Source: Datisca glomerata (taxonomy: Eukaryota; Streptophyta; Magnoliopsida; Cucurbitales; Datiscaceae). From it: 64,000 bases of DNA. The stretch lies in assembly GCA_003255025.1 (NCBI GenBank), contig QANY01004770.1, forward strand, positions 2,595,891-2,659,890. Direction: 5' to 3'. Of the stretch, positions 22,930-33,973 are shown one piece after another. Numbering within the stretch: the stretch's first letter is position 1; each line of letters opens with the position of its first letter. The notes under the pieces were generated by a model. It searched no databases, had not been told where the DNA came from, and worked only from the letters and a program-made list of their open reading frames with translations. The translations under genes and the position numbers were made by a program.

Positions 22930-24367
22930 TGAAGCAAAATTTGTATATGCCTTTTATTGTGAGTGGCACTTTTCATAAATAAAACTTTGTAATGATTATA
23001 GTCACTATCCTCTTGGTTGATTGGCTACGTAAAATTTGAAGAAAAGATTCAAGGTACTTGCTTAACATGCTAATGTATTCTTTATTAAAAGATTTTTTTA
23101 GTATATTTTAGGGTTAAGAAAAAGAGAGTATTTTTTCACATTTTATGTTGTTCCGGTCGATCACATATAAGTGACGATCGATCGTTGGTCTCAATTTTAA
23201 AATGGTACATTCTACCTTCCAGAGGTCAACCGCTTTATATAGAGATCAATCACTGAAGCCATTTTATAACAAATGTACATTCTGACCTCTGCGATCAATT
23301 TATATTTCTAGTGATCGATCTCCACTTAAAAAAATTGTTTAAATATTATGAAGATCTTTTCAAATGTTTTCAAATCCATCTTTTTTATGGTTATCCCTCT
23401 AGTATTTCGACCTAATCTTCCCTTTATATATCGCTCCTTATTTTATGAAGATTAGGTGCAAGAGTTAGCAAATTGCTCTTTATATTTTCTTAAATTCTAG
23501 GTTTCCTTATTTCTAAATTCAAATGAAATATTTTCATGATATTTTTCTATTTCTAAGAAACTCTTTTGACCTAGCTTTCTCACAAAGCCTCCCCCTTAGT
23601 CTATATATACACATCTGTCTCCTTGGGAAGAAAATATAGAGAGAAAATTAGTATTTCCAGTGGTTTTCTATTTTACCCTATTTTTTATTCCAAATTTTCT
23701 CTATTTATCTTATAAACATCTTTCACGCTTCAAGTTAATTCTTTTGATTTAGGTTTTTGATTTTAATATTATTTTATATTCGTTCTTAAAGTTTTAACCA
23801 TTAAAACGGTGTTGTTTTAAAAAAAATCGTTTTACATCAAGTGATTTTGTGAGGTTTTTTAGAAAACACATCAAGAATTTTTTATTCATACTCAATGGGA
23901 GTCCTATGCTTTGGAGCGAGTCCAAGATTGACGAGACTTGTGTCTTGGGATGAAGTCTAAGAAGATGAGATCGAGATCACTTGTGCCTTGACGTGGAGAT
24001 CGAGATTGGCACGTGGTGATTGCTGGAAGAGGATTCAAGATTAACGAGCATATGTCTCTGAGAAACCAAGACATTTGTACTACGAGTCAAGAGGTGGGGT
24101 AAAATGATTAGAGGTACTTGAGTTGATTTATAAGTCTGGTCTTTATACTCGTTTAAATTCTTAGTGGATTATTTGCTAGACAAGGTCCTGTGATTTTTCG
24201 TATTTGAGATTTCTACATAAAAATCTTACGTGTCTATATCTTACTCTCTATTTATCTTTGTTGATGGTATGATGAATGATCGATATGATTTGATTTAAAT
24301 TTAGATTTTAGACATCAACCTATTCATTCCCCTCTAGATTGTTTAGAGTTCCCGTATAGGTTTTTCT
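22930..24367 (+). repeat. Right LTR of the SIRE-like element
   Basis: Starts TGAAGCAAAATTTG after the purine tract AAAGCGGGAGA and ends at GTATAGGTTTTTCT. Aligned in direct orientation with 9273-9966 plus 13996-14745. Divergence from the left copy is obvious by eye (many substitutions and small gaps), so the insertion is old. Confidence 0.8.
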
Positions 24368-24688
24368 AATCACCAACCTATGATGAATATGACGATTGTT
24401 CTATGTCTGCCTTTACTTGAGAGATGCTAAAATGGTGGAGCAATATAATCTTGTTGGCCGCAACAAGTTTGAAATACTTTTCCAAGTTGAAGAAATGGGA
24501 AGGGAAGTTTTGACTGATCTCGTTGAGGCTCAAATAAGATATTATATCAAAGTTTTTATGTACACGTGTTTTAATTATCACTCTATTTGCTATTATATCA
24601 AAGTCCGAAGATGAAGTTCTCCACCATTCGGTCAACACTGAATATTCGAGGGCGAATTTTTATTAATTAGGGGAGTCTTAGAAGGGAG
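24368..24688 (+). other. 3' internal remnant of the gypsy-like element
   Basis: Short frames on both strands (plus 24396-24614, minus 24378-24638) with no recognised motif. It ends ATTCGAGGGCGAA..GGGGAG..GAAGGGAG, a typical retrotransposon polypurine approach to the LTR at 24689. Confidence 0.45.
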
Positions 24689-25287
24689 TGTCACGATACA
24701 TGACTGTCATGTGTCGAAATCTTTATTAATTTTCACATTAATATGTTTTAAATTTCCTGGTTGGGTTTTAGTCGTCCAACGAGTCTGGTATTTCGGTTTC
24801 ATTTAATAATAAGCAAAAAGAACCTAAGCCTTGATTATTATAGTTCTAAATGCTACGTTGGAAATAATCTATGCTTGAAAATTACGTGTAGTTCTTAATT
24901 TGTGTCTTGAATATAGATGCGATATCATTTTGGAAATCTCCTATATGCTTAGAGGGTTGTTCAATTCTTCTCTATAAGTACCTCAGCAATGTAAACCTTT
25001 GGGCAATCGAGTTGAATATTAAATACAAGTATTTTGAGTGGTTTATTCCTCCTTTTATTAAACATTGTATCTCTTTGGTGATTTTCTTAGAGTGGTGAGT
25101 TCAACTCTGTTAATTCTTTAGAGTGGTGAGTTCAACTCTGTTAAGTCTTTAGAGTGGTGAGTCTTAAGCGTTGTATCCCTTGTTTTACTCCTTTGGTTGG
25201 TGATATACGTATCCCTTTGGTGTTTTACTAGGGTGGTGAACTTGTTATCCTTCATATTACTGCACATTTTCTATTCTCGCATTTCCA
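24689..25287 (+). repeat. Right LTR of the gypsy-like element
   Basis: Starts TGTCACGATACATGAC after a purine tract and ends ATTTCCA. Its last 400 bases match 8767-9157. It contains a small internal tandem: TTAGAGTGGTGAGTTCAACTC-like units of about 37 bases at 25088, 25120 and 25150. Confidence 0.75.
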
Positions 25288-25870
25288 CCCGGTATGATTA
25301 GTTATCTTAAAGGATCATCCTTCATTCATCTTTCAATCCTATTTAGGTTATTACGACTAAGTCTAAGATGCTAATATGTGTATCATGAGAAATTCTTTAC
25401 TTTAAGTTAATGGTTCAGTATTAATGAACATTTAATTATTCCAACAGTGAATTGGACATTTGTCTTTACATAAAACCAGACCATCATCCATAATCATTTC
25501 AAGAAACAATAACTAATTTATTGTCATAAGAAATGTTAAATAATTTTTAACTACTCCCACTGTAAAAATTAAAAAATAACTAGGAATAAACATTATTCAA
25601 AATATAAAATTTATTATAGTCTAACTATATATTCCCATTGTTGTTGCCGAAACCATGGCTCCATTGCTCACTTCCATCATGAAGTCCCATCTTCAAACCT
25701 CCTTGAAGAACTAAGTATATGCATCGAAGAAAGAACAGGTTAGTCGCTCTAGAATCAACTATCTAGTTTTGAGAAATCATTCTCTACTAAACATATTTCT
25801 TTGACAAAGTAATCAATATTTACCTTGCTTTTTTATGGAGCTTCTTGAGATACTTTTTACAATTTATTTT
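25288..25870 (-). pseudogene. Copia A protease and gag-pre-integrase relic
   Basis: Minus strand. At about 25760-25640 a decayed protease C-terminal block (SSSRRFEDG, then EVSNGAMVSATTMG) parallels SSREFGNGEVIMRVG of copia element 1 near 1710. At about 25390-25310 the gag-pre-integrase box reads LRLSRNNLNRIER and MKDDPLR. The next 60 or so codons of integrase are missing before reading resumes at 8767, so DNA was lost at the gypsy-like insertion edge. Confidence 0.68.
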
Positions 25871-26690
25871 CTAGTGACCTTGATAGAAGCGAAAATATTT
25901 TTTTTTCCTTCTGGTTAGAGCCTTTACCTTTGTTGTTCATGTGCTTCTTTATACTCTTGTTCATCCTTTTAGCATTTCCATCATTCTTGCTCTTCCTGTT
26001 AGTCTTACTAGAGGAGGATTGAACTTCAACATCATTTCCTGCACCTTCTTTACCATTGTAAATGGTCCGAAGGTTTGAAATTACTTACAACTTAGTTAGA
26101 TTATATTTCAGCTTGTTCATGAAGTAGTTACTCTTGAACTAAAGGAAACTTGAGGATAGGCACTCCACGATCATCCTCACCTGGATAACCTTGTCAATTA
26201 TTGTCCCATTAATCTCGGCCTCATTGATGTGACTAATTATGGTGATAACATGTTCATTGACTGAAGAGCCTGTTTTCATCTTGGCCTTCATAACAGCTTT
26301 GACAACCTCATAACGAGACTGATCAGATGGATGATCAAAAAAATATTTCGAGTGACTCAATTATCTCATAAGCAGTCTCTACCTTCTCGTGCTTACTTCT
26401 AAGCACATCGGTCATTCATGCTAGCAAGTACCAGCAAGCCTGACATTGGCTTGAATCTAACGAGTGTGTGCATCTTGAATAGTTTAAGGAGCATTGAAGA
26501 CATGTTCGGGGGGACATTCCTCTATCAGGACGAACTTGTATCTTTCAAATACAAGCACGATGTTCATGTTATGTTTCTATTTGACAAAGTTTTTGCGGGT
26601 CAAAGAGTCACGATGATACGATTTTGAATATTGTAAAAATAAATAAATCATTTAATTTTGCGTGTGTAAGTCACACTATAATTTAAGAAT
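25870..26690 (-). pseudogene. Copia A gag relic
   Basis: Minus strand. A VLIEECPP block near 26540 parallels VLTEECPE of copia element 1 gag. The open stretch 26360-26139 contains YEVVKAVMKAKMKTGSSVNE, matching the same gag region at 1071-1130 on the plus strand. A lysine/asparagine-rich tail follows to about 25880. Stops and frameshifts are present. Confidence 0.82.
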
Positions 26691-27825
26691 GGTAAATCTA
26701 ATACATGATGCACATGAAAAATACTTATAAGCATGTTTTCCAAATATGCCACCGGTTATTCATTCTCCACAAACCACATGTCATCGTAGGGTAGGTCATA
26801 TTGTTTGTTAAATAAATTGAGATATTCTCAATCATAGAATGTTATCTAAAGTATCTCATATTTTCAACAATTATTAGTAATCCTTATTTTCGGTCAAGAT
26901 ATAATGAACGAGTTTAATTATACTATTATGGGTGTAACCCACCGTTTTGGATCTCAAAAATTTAATTCTAAATTGTCGTCATAGTATAGATCAATCTAGA
27001 AATACACTCAAAATTCTCTCTCTAAGAAGAAAACATTGGTATTAAATTAAATGGACACCCTCTACAGGGAGGCCGAAAGGTAAGTCGTCTCGAGACGTCA
27101 TATTAATTCTCATGACGTTGTACTAACGGTGAAGATCAATTTGTCAATATTATCACATAACCGCTAACTCTTTATTTTGCAAAGTTTTATTTATAAAACA
27201 TCACATGCTTTACAAGCCTTAGAAAAATAAAACACTTTTAAATTACTAAATTATAAATTAAATTTATCAACTGTCAGAAAATTTTAATTTTTCTTCAAAG
27301 CTTCCCATAATTTTAAACACTTCGAAATTATAAGCTTAGTAAAAATGTGAAATCCGATATATAGATTTATAAATATGAATTGCTAATCTTACAAACTTAA
27401 TCTCATTCAATGTCGTTGGTGTATTGCATAGATAACTATCTTAGAGAGAGTTAATCAATATTCATTTTCTCCTTCATTGATATAAATAAATATTGTTCTT
27501 TTAGAGGAGGATATCAAAATTAGATATATTTTATTTCTACTTTTTAATTCTAAATTCAAAAAAAAAAATCAGATCACATTTATCTGATAAGTGACCACCT
27601 CTCTAAAAGGGAGTTAGCCTGCCATATCATGTCACACGGACTTCTGTCTGGCATGATCCCCTTCTATTAAGAGGGAAGATCACTTTTAATTCAACATTTG
27701 AGTTTGCTAGATTTTTCATAATAAGATTATCCACTATCTAATAAGTGACCAGATAATTTCTAATTTGACTTATGAGATCACTGTGATCAGATAACCTTAT
27801 CGGATAAGTGAAAACTCCCTCTAAG
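26691..27825 (-). other. Leader and LTR-proximal region of copia A
   Basis: Non-coding. 27060-27160 is the reverse complement relative of 190-300 (shared TTAGTACAACG and GTCTCGAGACG). The part at 27540-27825 holds short repeats around AAGTGACCA and TCTAAAAGGGAG. No clear primer binding site was identified, so the LTR/leader boundary is not fixed. Confidence 0.5.
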
Positions 27826-29607
27826 TAGGGGTGAAAAATTTAGTACCAGACCGAACCAAACTGAAAATAATCAGTTTGGTCGGTTATTTAATATATCTCA
27901 ATTTGGTTCGATTAAAAAAATATGTGTTTTCGAACCGAACTGAACCAAATATCCATATGCAAAATGGCATCTTCTATACCCTAGTGTTATTTATCTCATA
28001 TACTCTTAAATACAACATAGTTTTAAGTCTTTAACCCTATATATAAGCTGAAGTTTTAGGGTTTTGGTCATTTTCCACTTCACCTTTCGTGATTTCTCTC
28101 TGCCTCACTTCACCCTTCATGATTTCTCTCTTCCTCATCTCTGAATTTTTAAGGTTTTGGTCTGAGTCTCCTTCTTCACGATTTCTTGTTAGGGTTTTAT
28201 CTAAATCTCTTATTTCTCTTGAGTATCATATCTATTCTTCTAGTTCTCTGATATATCTACTGAATCTCTAATTTTTCTCGAAGATCAATACACAAATCAC
28301 TCTGAATCGCTATAGAATCTTTGATTTCTCTCATTCTTCACGATTTCTCTCTGATTTGTCTACTGAATCCATGAAGCTCTCCAGGTAATCCTTCACGAAT
28401 TTCACCCTTCTCTCATCTATGTGTTCTCTTATTTACGTTTGATTTACGTTTAGATCTGTCTGAATCTTGATTTTACGGTTGATATGTTTGATCTGTAGTG
28501 TTTGACTATTGATCTTTTGCTTTCAAATCTGTGGACTGTTGCTTAATTTTTTATTCTGTATACTGCTCTTTTGTTTAAATCTTTGATTTTTTTTGTTCTG
28601 TACTCTGCTCAATCGTAATATGTATTATGGACTCTCTTATGATCTGTATTATGATTTATGTTTGTTCTGTATTATGATCTGTGGACTCTTTTGTTTTAAA
28701 TCTATATTACTCTTTTGTCCTACTAATAGTTTCTTATTATTTTATTTATCTCTTTCAATTACTAGATGTCAAATGCTGATGTGAAAGTTAGTGAAAATGC
28801 TAGAGTTAAAGAATCAAAACCTACAAATCATAATTCAGGTAAGAGAAAATCTAACCGAGAGTCTTTTGATGTTTGGAATGATTTTTCTAGAATTGAAACT
28901 GGTGATTTTGACGAAGAGAAAGCTGTTTGTAACCATTGCAAGCATATGTTATCATGTATTAGTGCTAATGTATTAATGTGTTATTGTATGCGGTGAATAT
29001 TATTAACCTCAAAGAGACAATTCAAGAATGTGTTGAATTTGATGAAGGTAACTTTCAACTTAGTCCTTATATTACATTTGGTTTTTACAAAATATTTAGT
29101 ATTCTATAAGTTTATATTTTTCATGTTTTTTTAACAGAGTGTTGCAAGTCTAAGATTACTACAGTGACTATGTGATATTAGTGGTGGAGATTGAAGAATG
29201 AAGAACTTTATCTTTTTCTTATCACGTTGTTATGTTTAAATAGAACAATGTTGTTATGTTTAAAATTGTTTAAATGTTGCCTAGTATGATTTGTAATAAA
29301 TTTGAGATATCAAAGTGACTATACATGAATTTTATTTTATATTTAAATGTTCAATATGATTTGTGTAAAATTTGATGCTCTTTTTAGGTGGCTGGACATG
29401 AAAATTTCAGGTTTAAGAATGAAAGTACACTTAAAAAAATTGTACAGAAATTTGGGTCTAATCGGTGAACCAAACCGAATCAAACCATAACTCACGATTC
29501 GGTTCAATTCATACATAACTCATGGTTCGATTCGGTTCATACATAACTGATGATTCAGTTAAATTTTTATTCAAATAACCTACCGAACGGAACCGTGAAC
29601 ATCCCTA
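27826..29607 (+). mobile_element. hAT deletion derivative with perfect 8-bp target duplication
   Basis: Ends TAGGGGTGAAAAAT and GTGAACATCCCTA form the hAT-type inverted repeat. The flanking 8 bases CCTCTAAG are identical on both sides (27818-27825 and 29608-29615). Both subterminal regions are rich in GAACCGAAC/GGTTCGGTT motifs. A pyrimidine-rich leader with CTTCACGATTTCTCTCT-like repeats (28070-28390) precedes a BED zinc-finger exon at 28766-28996. The rest of the transposase is missing. Confidence 0.88.
28766..28996 (+). pseudogene. BED-type zinc finger fragment of hAT transposase
   Basis: 76-codon frame from ATG 28766. SFDVWNDFSRIETGDFDEEK followed by AVCNHCKHMLSC is the N-terminal BED finger of plant hAT transposases (VWxxF..AxCxxCxxxLS). 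The finger is incomplete: the histidine pair (HLxxH) is not seen before the stop at 28994. A 5' leader of about 900 bases within the element fits an untranslated first exon. With the catalytic domain gone it can at most encode a DNA-binding fragment. Confidence 0.7.
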
Positions 29608-29615
29608 CCTCTAAG

Positions 29616-29901
29616 GGAGGTGGCTAGCCAATTGCTAAGAAGATGAAACTTTAGGAAAATAACCAGATACTATAGGGAATAATTCCCTGTCATAGGTGCA
29701 AACAATGTGGTCGTACCACATTGTCTAATGTAACTTTAACATAATAAGTAATTACATCACTTGCATCTCAATTAATTTCATAATTAATAGATTATATTCT
29801 TATCATATACTATGTGATAAATAGATGATTCTATTATTACATATTTATAAAATGTGTAATATTTGGAATTCAGTAATTCTAAATTCTTTATTGTAATCTC
29901 A
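29616..29901 (-). other. Copia A LTR/leader segment between two insertions
   Basis: AT-rich, no reading frame of note. It links the hAT derivative and the Harbinger-like element, and I infer that it belongs to copia A because copia A sequence lies on both sides. Confidence 0.4.
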
Positions 29902-31445
29902 GGGGCCATTTGTTTCCGGCTTTCCACGTGGTAAACTTATTTTGCAGCACTTTCTCATGTTTGTTATAAGTATTCTCATTTGTCATGGTAAAGTTATTTA
30001 GCCTAGTGAAATAACAATCTCACATTGCTTTCCCTACCACTTTCCTACAAAAATTACTTTACCAAATAACTTTCTCATCTTACAACACATCTAGACATTT
30101 TTTAAAATAACTTTTACTTTCCCAAATCTCCATAAAATATCATTATTTGTTTCAATTATTCCTACTTGATTTTGATATTTTATTTTCATCAAGACTAAAG
30201 CCTCACAAAAGTATCGTAAAATATCCCAATCCTGCTTGAGATTTTTTCGTCCCTTCCGACTCGTCCGCCAACTCGTATCGGGGTCATCTTATGAGATTAA
30301 GATATGCACGTTAATTGGAATGAATGAAATAAAATATTAAGTTAGAATTAAGGATAGATAAACTCTTCATATATATAAAATCTAAAATATAAATAATTAA
30401 AATACATGTTAATAATATCAAATATTTTTAAATTAAAATTTAGTTTCTTCCCTAAAATAAATATTATTCATAAACTATTAATATTTAAAAAAATACTAAA
30501 TTTATAAAGGAGAATATAATTAATTGTTTATTAGGTCTCATTTTTTGTGGAGGACCGGACCCGTGGGACGAAACCACGAATGTGGAGTCCCTCAATCATT
30601 TATATTCAGTTTTAGATTGTATTTAACCAAATATAAAAAAAATTACATCATTATTTTGCTTTATTCCTGTAGCAGAACTAAAATATTTTGACCGTTCCTA
30701 CCAGAGCGGAAGGATATTGATAATCATGGTATACATATATACTTAAGAAAAGTACATGTAACGGAAAAAATATTATGTTAGTAAATATTTTAATGTGTTA
30801 ATATAAATGGCGGTTATTTATATCAGATTTATTTTTATATATAAAAATGAAATATTGTATGATAATTAATTTGCGATCTTAGAGAAAATTTAATCAAACA
30901 CGACATGAATTATTAAAATTTTTTAGTAGTTGCTAATAGAGAATTTGTATATAATTTTTCTATATCATTCTGAACAATTTGTCATTGAATTTTTTTGTAC
31001 GGTGTAAGTAAAAAAATTATTTTAGTTTTTGGCGTAGTAAAAAAAATAGTTTATTTAATTTTACTGATGGTTTAATAAAATAGTTAATTAATTAGTGCGT
31101 AAAATAATGTATATATAAAAGACATAATTTGTATTAGAATATATAAACCATCTGTGACAATAAATTAAAAGTTGATAAAAAAATTAACTATAAATAATAA
31201 ATAATTTTATTACTTTAATATAATTTATATAACTTTTCCAACAACTTTATCAAAAATTTCACACAACTTTACCCAAGTGTCCTACATACCAAACAAGAAA
31301 ATCATATTTTTCAATAACTTTTTTCACTTAATCATGCGTTACCAAATATGATAATCTTAATATTTTATCATCTAATTTTACCAATTAAGCTTTCCCAACG
31401 ACTTAACTTTTTCAGCATTTTTACTTAACTCGTATCAAATGGCCC
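29902..31445. mobile_element. PIF/Harbinger-like non-autonomous element
   Basis: Inverted ends GGGGCCATTTGTTTCCGG (29902) and, read in reverse from 31445, GGGCCATTTGATACGAG. Both flanks carry the 3-bp TCA (29899-29901 and 31446-31448). A 3-bp target site and GGGCC..TTTG termini suit PIF/Harbinger, although TTA/TAA is the usual target and a hAT origin cannot be excluded. No transposase is seen inside. Confidence 0.6.
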
Positions 31446-32187
31446 TCAATATTTTTACTAGTCCAACTAGTATTCAAAGATGGCATGACAACTGTTGGAC
31501 CTATAATTTCAAGCTTCAATAAGATCGATAATTAAGTAAACTCTTTAATAATAAGTCACACTATTAATTCTAAAGTTGTTCTACTATAAATGTGGAATTT
31601 GATTCTTTAAAATTGTAGACATCAATTACTAAAAGCATTGGATAATCCATTGATATAATCATTACATATAAAGAAACCCTCCCATATAGTTCATACTTAG
31701 AGCAGGTAAATAATCCGTTAACTTTCTAATTATTATTTTTCTCCTTTAGTTCCGCAGATTCTCTATATGATCATCAATATGATATATTTTGAATACTCTA
31801 TATTTTAACGGTATTATTAGATATTCAAATTTATCTTGTCTTACTCTTATATAATCTCATTGTATAGAGTACAATCATTCCAATATCTCCACATTGACAG
31901 TCAAATAAGACTATTCGATTCTTAATGAAAATGATTTGTAATTGCAATTAGTGATAATTAAAGTCCTAACTTCAATCATCGATTACTGACATTTATTATT
32001 ATTATCCTTAAAAATTTCACCTTTATATACAATATATAAGGTCATATGTAAAATCATAGAATTTTCATGACATTTATAAAATATCTAACATATAAATATA
32101 CAAACATTAAATGAAAAATCACTTTATTTATTATTAATTAGGAATGAAATCTTTACATCATATGCTTATAGGAAATAATTTCCAACA
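31446..32187 (-). repeat. 5' LTR (outer part) of copia A
   Basis: The outer edge reads TGTTGGAAATTATTTCC on the minus strand from 32187. 32040-32187 matches the 3' LTR remnant at 5590-5713. Adjacent plus-strand DNA begins ATAGCATCCTAAAC, which is the TATATAGCATCC point of the 1-kb repeat family, so copia A appears to have inserted in a repeat unit. No protein coding. Confidence 0.65.
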
Positions 32188-33183
32188 ATAGCATCCTAAA
32201 CTCTATGAACCTTAAATGAAAACCAAAGAGTTTATTCATGACCTCAAAATACATTAAAATCCTAAATGTACTAGAGGTAAACTAAGAAGAAGCTCATCTA
32301 TAAAAATAAAAAACTCAAAAAAAGGAAACTCTTTTTCATTCCTAACGATAGGAATTGAAGGTAAAAAATAAATGGCCAGCAATGGACAGCAAAAGAATCA
32401 AAGTGAGAAAATACAGAATATCTAAATTTAGATGGACATGGGCTATTCATGGAAGAGGATTTGAAAAAGAAGTTAATTAGAAATGAAGAAGTTCAGATTT
32501 CAATCCTAGTAAGTTCAATATGAACGGACTGATACGAAAGATTGTCATTATTACGCCTCTTCAGTTCCCAATGTGCGGACATAGGAAACCAAGTGATGCA
32601 AGGGGCATTTGTACAAGATATCAATCATCAAAGGCCAACATGCGTTCTGATGCAAACTCCTTAGCTCATCAAGTTAGGGTCAATTATGGTCCTCAAGATC
32701 CTCATCCTCTCACTTACTTTGGTTATGGGTTCAGAGCCCGGTGATTTAAAATTCAAAGAAGAAGAATAGCGGCCTCTAACTTGAAAGTTGTCAGAGTTAT
32801 AGAACTGATACGAATCGGACAAACAATGTATGGAATGGCTAACAATTTTGCTCGAGCTGGATGCAGTAATTAGAATGACTATTTAAAAGCATAGTGAAAT
32901 ACTCGGCCCATGCGCTCCTCCTTCTCCCTAGTGACGTAGGGAAGTTTATTGAAAATGAGTACAACAAGAATGGAGAGGAGAAAAAAGATTAAAGACGAGA
33001 CTTAGGCTAGATAACTTACTATGGACTCCTCATTCCCTACGTACACTGAATTAACTGTCACCACCCTATTCTCCGCCTGTTAAAGGAACATCCTCGTCCC
33101 AACCGGCCGGGAAGTCTAGAAATCAATGTACCTCGCGTGTCTGATCTAGCACTAACATACCAAGACTCATCCCTCTTTTTCAC
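32188..33183. repeat. Unclassified 1-kb repeat, unit 1
   Basis: Begins ATAGCATCCTAAACTCTATGAACCTTAAATG. Landmarks shared with later units are TTCATGACCTCAAAA, AAATGTACTAG, TTCAGTTCCCAATGT, GACTCCTCATTCC and CTCATCCCTC. It contains a 74-codon frame (32520-32744) without a known domain. No transposase, LTR or target-site structure was recognised. Confidence 0.65.
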
Positions 33184-33973
33184 CATATATAGCATCCAAA
33201 ACTTGTTTAATCTTGAATCGAAAACAAAGAGTCTATTCATGACCTCAAAACACATTAAACATTAAATGTACTAGGGTAAACAAAGATGGAACTAATCTAT
33301 AAATATCAAAAACTCTTAAACAAAGGCGACGTTGGAAGCCTTAGGGAATGTACATTGAATAAATGGTAATGTACCAAGGTGGACGTCAACTATGGTCCTC
33401 ATCTCTTCATTCTTTCCTTCTTTTCGTGTGGGCTTAGAATCTGTTGATTCAGAACTCAAAGAAGAAGGATTGTTGACCTATAATGTGAAAGTGGAAAAGC
33501 GATAAAACTCATAAGAATTGCTAGAACGATGGCTTGAATGGCTAACGGTTCTTCTCGAACCAGATCTAGTAACCAATACAACTAACTAAAAGCGTAGTGA
33601 AATGCTCGGTCCATGCGTTCCTCATTCTCCTAGTGATGTAGGGAAGTTTGTTAGCTGTTGGATCTACACGACAAAAGAAACATATTAGTACAACAAGAAT
33701 GGAGAGAGTAAAGGAAAGAAGCAAAAGGAAAACAAAAGTTAAAGAACAGGACTCAGGCGAAGGTATTCACTATTGACTCCCAATTCCTCAGGCTAAAGTA
33801 CTCACTATTGACTCCCCATTCCTTTGCGTACTCCCCATTGAACTTCACGCCCCCACCTATTAAAAGAACATCGCTAATGCAACTTTTGTCATTGCGAAAG
33901 TCCAGAAATCAATATACTTCACTTGTTTGATCTGGCACGCTGAGTTAACTATACTCATCCCTCCTTTTTACCA
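33184..33973. repeat. Unclassified 1-kb repeat, unit 2 (shorter)
   Basis: Direct repeat of unit 1, starting CATATATAGCATCC. It lacks the roughly 200 bases of unit 1 around 32360-32600 and retains the tail (GACTCCCCATTCC, AGAAATCAATATACTTCAC, CTCATCCCTCC, CATATATAGCATCC). Divergence is moderate. Confidence 0.65.

Larger units (their letters stand above)
9273..24367 (+). mobile_element. SIRE/Maximus-type copia element with two LTRs, pol missing
   Basis: Direct LTRs of about 1.42-1.44 kb: left 9273-14745 (interrupted by a 4-kb hAT) and right 22930-24367. Both start TGAAG and end near GTATAGGTTTTT. Leader TTGTATCAGGGCGG at 14748 is a near-perfect tRNA-Met primer binding site. A coiled-coil gag relic follows at 14800-15560. 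The 3' part has repeated AGGGGGAG purine tracts (22205, 22280, 22715), as in SIRE elements. RT and integrase are absent, so it is a deletion derivative. It carries a CACTA element at 15796-21104. Confidence 0.75.
8767..25287 (+). mobile_element. Gypsy-like LTR element, internally gutted, inserted in copia A
   Basis: Defined by two directly repeated LTRs, 8767-9157 and 24689-25287. The remaining internal DNA is only 9158-9272 (primer binding site and leader) and 24368-24688, which ends in a purine tract GAAGGGAG before the right LTR start TGTCACGATAC. That 3' end (ATTCGAGGGCGAA, then purine tract, then TGTCACG) resembles Ty3/gypsy elements. No polyprotein motif was found in it, so the superfamily is an inference. 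All the rest of its span is the SIRE-like element and its insertions. Confidence 0.65.
5517..32187 (-). mobile_element. Minus-strand copia element A, split by a nest of insertions
   Basis: Pieces of one copia element are found in consistent minus-strand order across 26.7 kb: 5' LTR start at 32187 (CCAACA on plus, TGTTGG on minus), leader, gag 26.7-25.9 kb, protease and gag-pre-integrase 25.7-25.3 kb, integrase 8.77-6.64 kb, RT/RNase H 6.44-5.72 kb and 3' LTR piece 5713-5517. The LTR pieces at about 32040-32187 and 5590-5713 match each other (AACATAT..ATATACAAACATTAAAT..). Everything between these blocks is attributable to other elements. The inference of a single element rests on domain order and LTR similarity. 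About 60 codons of integrase are missing at the 8.77/25.29 kb junction. Confidence 0.72.

Noticed and set aside
24378..24638. 86- and 72-codon frames in the gypsy-like 3' remnant
   Set aside because: Overlap on opposite strands, no motif, and lie in the expected non-coding approach to the LTR.
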